A stretch of DNA of 39,222 bases, taken from Zygnema cylindricum (taxonomy: Eukaryota; Streptophyta; Zygnematophyceae; Zygnematales; Zygnemataceae). How positions within the stretch are numbered: the first letter of the stretch is position 1; each line of letters starts with the position of its first letter. The stretch lies in the NCBI GenBank assembly GCA_037447655.1, contig JBBHKE010001632.1, positions 1 through 39,222 of the forward strand. Direction: 5' to 3'. Below the pieces are notes generated by a model. That model had not been told where the DNA came from and ran no database searches. It saw nothing but the letters and a program-made list of their open reading frames with translations. Shown here piece by piece: positions 37,850-39,222 of this stretch. Both the position numbers and the translations under genes were made by a program.

Positions 37850-39222
37850 TCACTTTAAAGAAGAAAGTTTCCGTGGCGTGTTCCATGTACTAACGGCTTT
37901 GTCGAGACCTTCCGACATTATCATTTGTACCGCTTCAACCACTCGACCCAAAGAATAATCCACCTGCAAAAGACAAAGTCTAAAAGCTTGAAAATCCCTT
38001 CACAGCCAATCTGTATGCGGTATCACAACTACTGCAGAAGTTTGCAATCAGTATATGCAGCAATAAAACAGCAGGAATAAAAAACTGCAGAAATAAAAAA
38101 CTGCAGGAATAAAACTGCAGGAATAAAAAACTGCCGGAATAAAACTGCAGGAATAAAAAACTGCAGGAATAAAAAACTGCAGAAATAGAAAACTGCAGGA
38201 ATAAAACTGCAGGAATAAAACTGCAGGAATAAAACAGCAGAAATAAAAAACTGCAGGAATAAAAAACTGCAGGAATAAAACTGCATTAATAAATTTGCAG
38301 TAAGTTTGCAGAAATTGCAGCAATGAATTTGCAGTAAAATTAGAGAAAAAGTGCAGTAAAGTTGCAATAAAACTTTAACATATTTACAGCAACTTCGCAG
38401 AAAATTGCATATTTGCAGTAAACTGCAATAAAAATCTGCGTGCAGAACATTTGCAGCAAAATACTAAGTTTCCAGTGAAATTAGAGTAATGTTGCAAAAA
38501 CTTTTGCAGAAAATTTAAAGAGACTTTGCAGTAAACTTGCAGTAAAAGAACATAGACGTTTCTTTCACATAACATTTTACCAATAAATAGACGGGGAATA
38601 AATATTATGCAGAAGTTTCGATTCTTTTCCTCTCATTTAAGAGTTTTGTTTCCCTTTTAGGATTAAATATTACGGTTTCTCACCTCCTCTTTCTCTCTCT
38701 TATCAAATTTTTGCAAAACAAATGTCGCAGTCGGCATGTTACCAGGGGGCCTCCCAATCCCTAAAAAAAATAAAAAAAATAAAAATACATTTTCACAAAC
38801 CAAGAAAATAGAAAAACAGGAAGGAAAAGTCAGAAAGAAAAAAACACATTTTTTATAGAATCAATCTCCAAGCCAAACAGAAATACTTTCCAATCATAAA
38901 AAATGTTACAAACTTAAAATCTTCATTTCTACATCTCCCTCCATCGCTCTCCATTCTCCCTTGTATCTTCTCTCTCTCTCCTTCCTCCCTGCTCTCCTCT
39001 CTCTCCTCTCTAGTCTCTCTCCTCCATCTCTCCCTCCCTCCCTCTCTCCCGCTCTCCCTCTCCTCCCTCTACTCTCTTTCCTCTCCAGTGTCTCTCCTCC
39101 CTCTCCTCTCTCCTCCCACTCTCTCTCCTCCCAATCTCTCTCCTCCCTCTCCGCTCTCCTCCCTCTCTGCTCTTCCCCTCTCCTTCCTCTCCCCTCTCCT
39201 CCCCCTCTCAAACATTGTAAAA
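37850..39222 (-). CDS. Unrecognised protein, last two exons, cut by right window edge
   Basis: Two minus-strand exons fit splice sites and phase: 38760-38684 (acceptor TTTTAG, donor GTGAG) and the terminal exon 37963-37850 (acceptor TTTTGCAG, stop TGA at 37852-37850). Together they encode 62 residues: IGRPPGNMPTATFVLQKFD, a charged KREKEE stretch, then VDYSLGRVVEAVQMIMSEGL, DKAVSTWNTPRKLSSLK and the stop. The composition is that of a real globular protein end, with a probable amphipathic helix in the VVEAVQMIMSEGL part. The upstream exon must end in phase 1 and lies beyond the CT-rich tract at 38930-39210, outside the window. I do not recognise the family and give no function. Confidence 0.65.
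38053..38345. repeat. Minisatellite in the intron of the right-end gene
   Basis: About 17 units of CTGCAGGAATAAAA(AA), 14-17 bp each, contain a PstI-type CTGCAG palindrome. They decay rightwards into GCAGTAAA-type words to about 38540. Confidence 0.92.
38930..39210. repeat. CT-rich microsatellite at the right edge
   Basis: CTCTCCTCCC-type repeats inside the presumed next intron of the right-end gene. Confidence 0.93.

Noticed and set aside
38053-38345. CRISPR-like array
   Set aside because: The units are 14-17 bp without unique spacers and lie in a eukaryotic intron, so it is an ordinary minisatellite.

Overview
The window is nuclear DNA from a eukaryote and most likely from the green-plant lineage. 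It has GT-AG introns, degenerate Ty1/copia retrotransposons, a non-LTR (LINE) remnant, short inverted-repeat transposons and very long CT/GA microsatellites. Two host genes belong to families well known in plants: a DUF1295 membrane reductase-like protein and a WAV3-type RING/vWA E3 ligase. I infer a streptophyte (alga, bryophyte or other non-seed plant) but cannot name the species. No operons, CRISPR arrays or bacterial features are present.

Layout. 1-7.4 kb: two decayed copia copies of one family in opposite orientation, A (minus strand, cut by the left window edge) and B (plus strand, starting in the integrase-RT linker). Their LTRs both carry a tRNA-like sequence antisense to the element, and B's LTR continues into another copy's 5' leader. 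7.58-14.9 kb: copia element C, complete end to end with a 5-bp GTAAA target duplication but dead. Its 3' LTR was split by a 519-bp TA-flanked inverted-repeat element and by a 676-bp insert bounded by 133-bp direct repeats; subtracting these leaves 533 bp, the same length as the 5' LTR. 14.9-16.1 kb: intergenic, with a diverged tandem duplication.

16.1-21.3 kb: DUF1295 gene on the plus strand, nine inferred exons. 21.3-25.6 kb: low complexity, a second copy of the TA-flanked element and a LINE 3' remnant with inverted copies of its 3' region. 25.7-32.3 kb: WAV3-like gene on the minus strand, seven inferred exons, with two different short inverted-repeat elements in intron 2. 32.3-36.8 kb: intergenic, rich in GTACGG/CCGTAC and carrying two more copies of the TA-flanked family almost back to back. 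36.8-39.2 kb: the last two exons of an unrecognised minus-strand gene that runs off the right edge, with a minisatellite in its intron.

The three host genes are independent transcription units and I see no shared pathway. The most unusual structure is in DUF1295 intron 2: an array of diverged tandem repeats about 51 bp long whose units each end in a pyrimidine-rich AG|GT junction, resembling recursive (zero-length exon) splice sites. Exon models were built by eye from splice consensus, phase and family similarity. They are internally phase-consistent but have not been checked by search or RNA.
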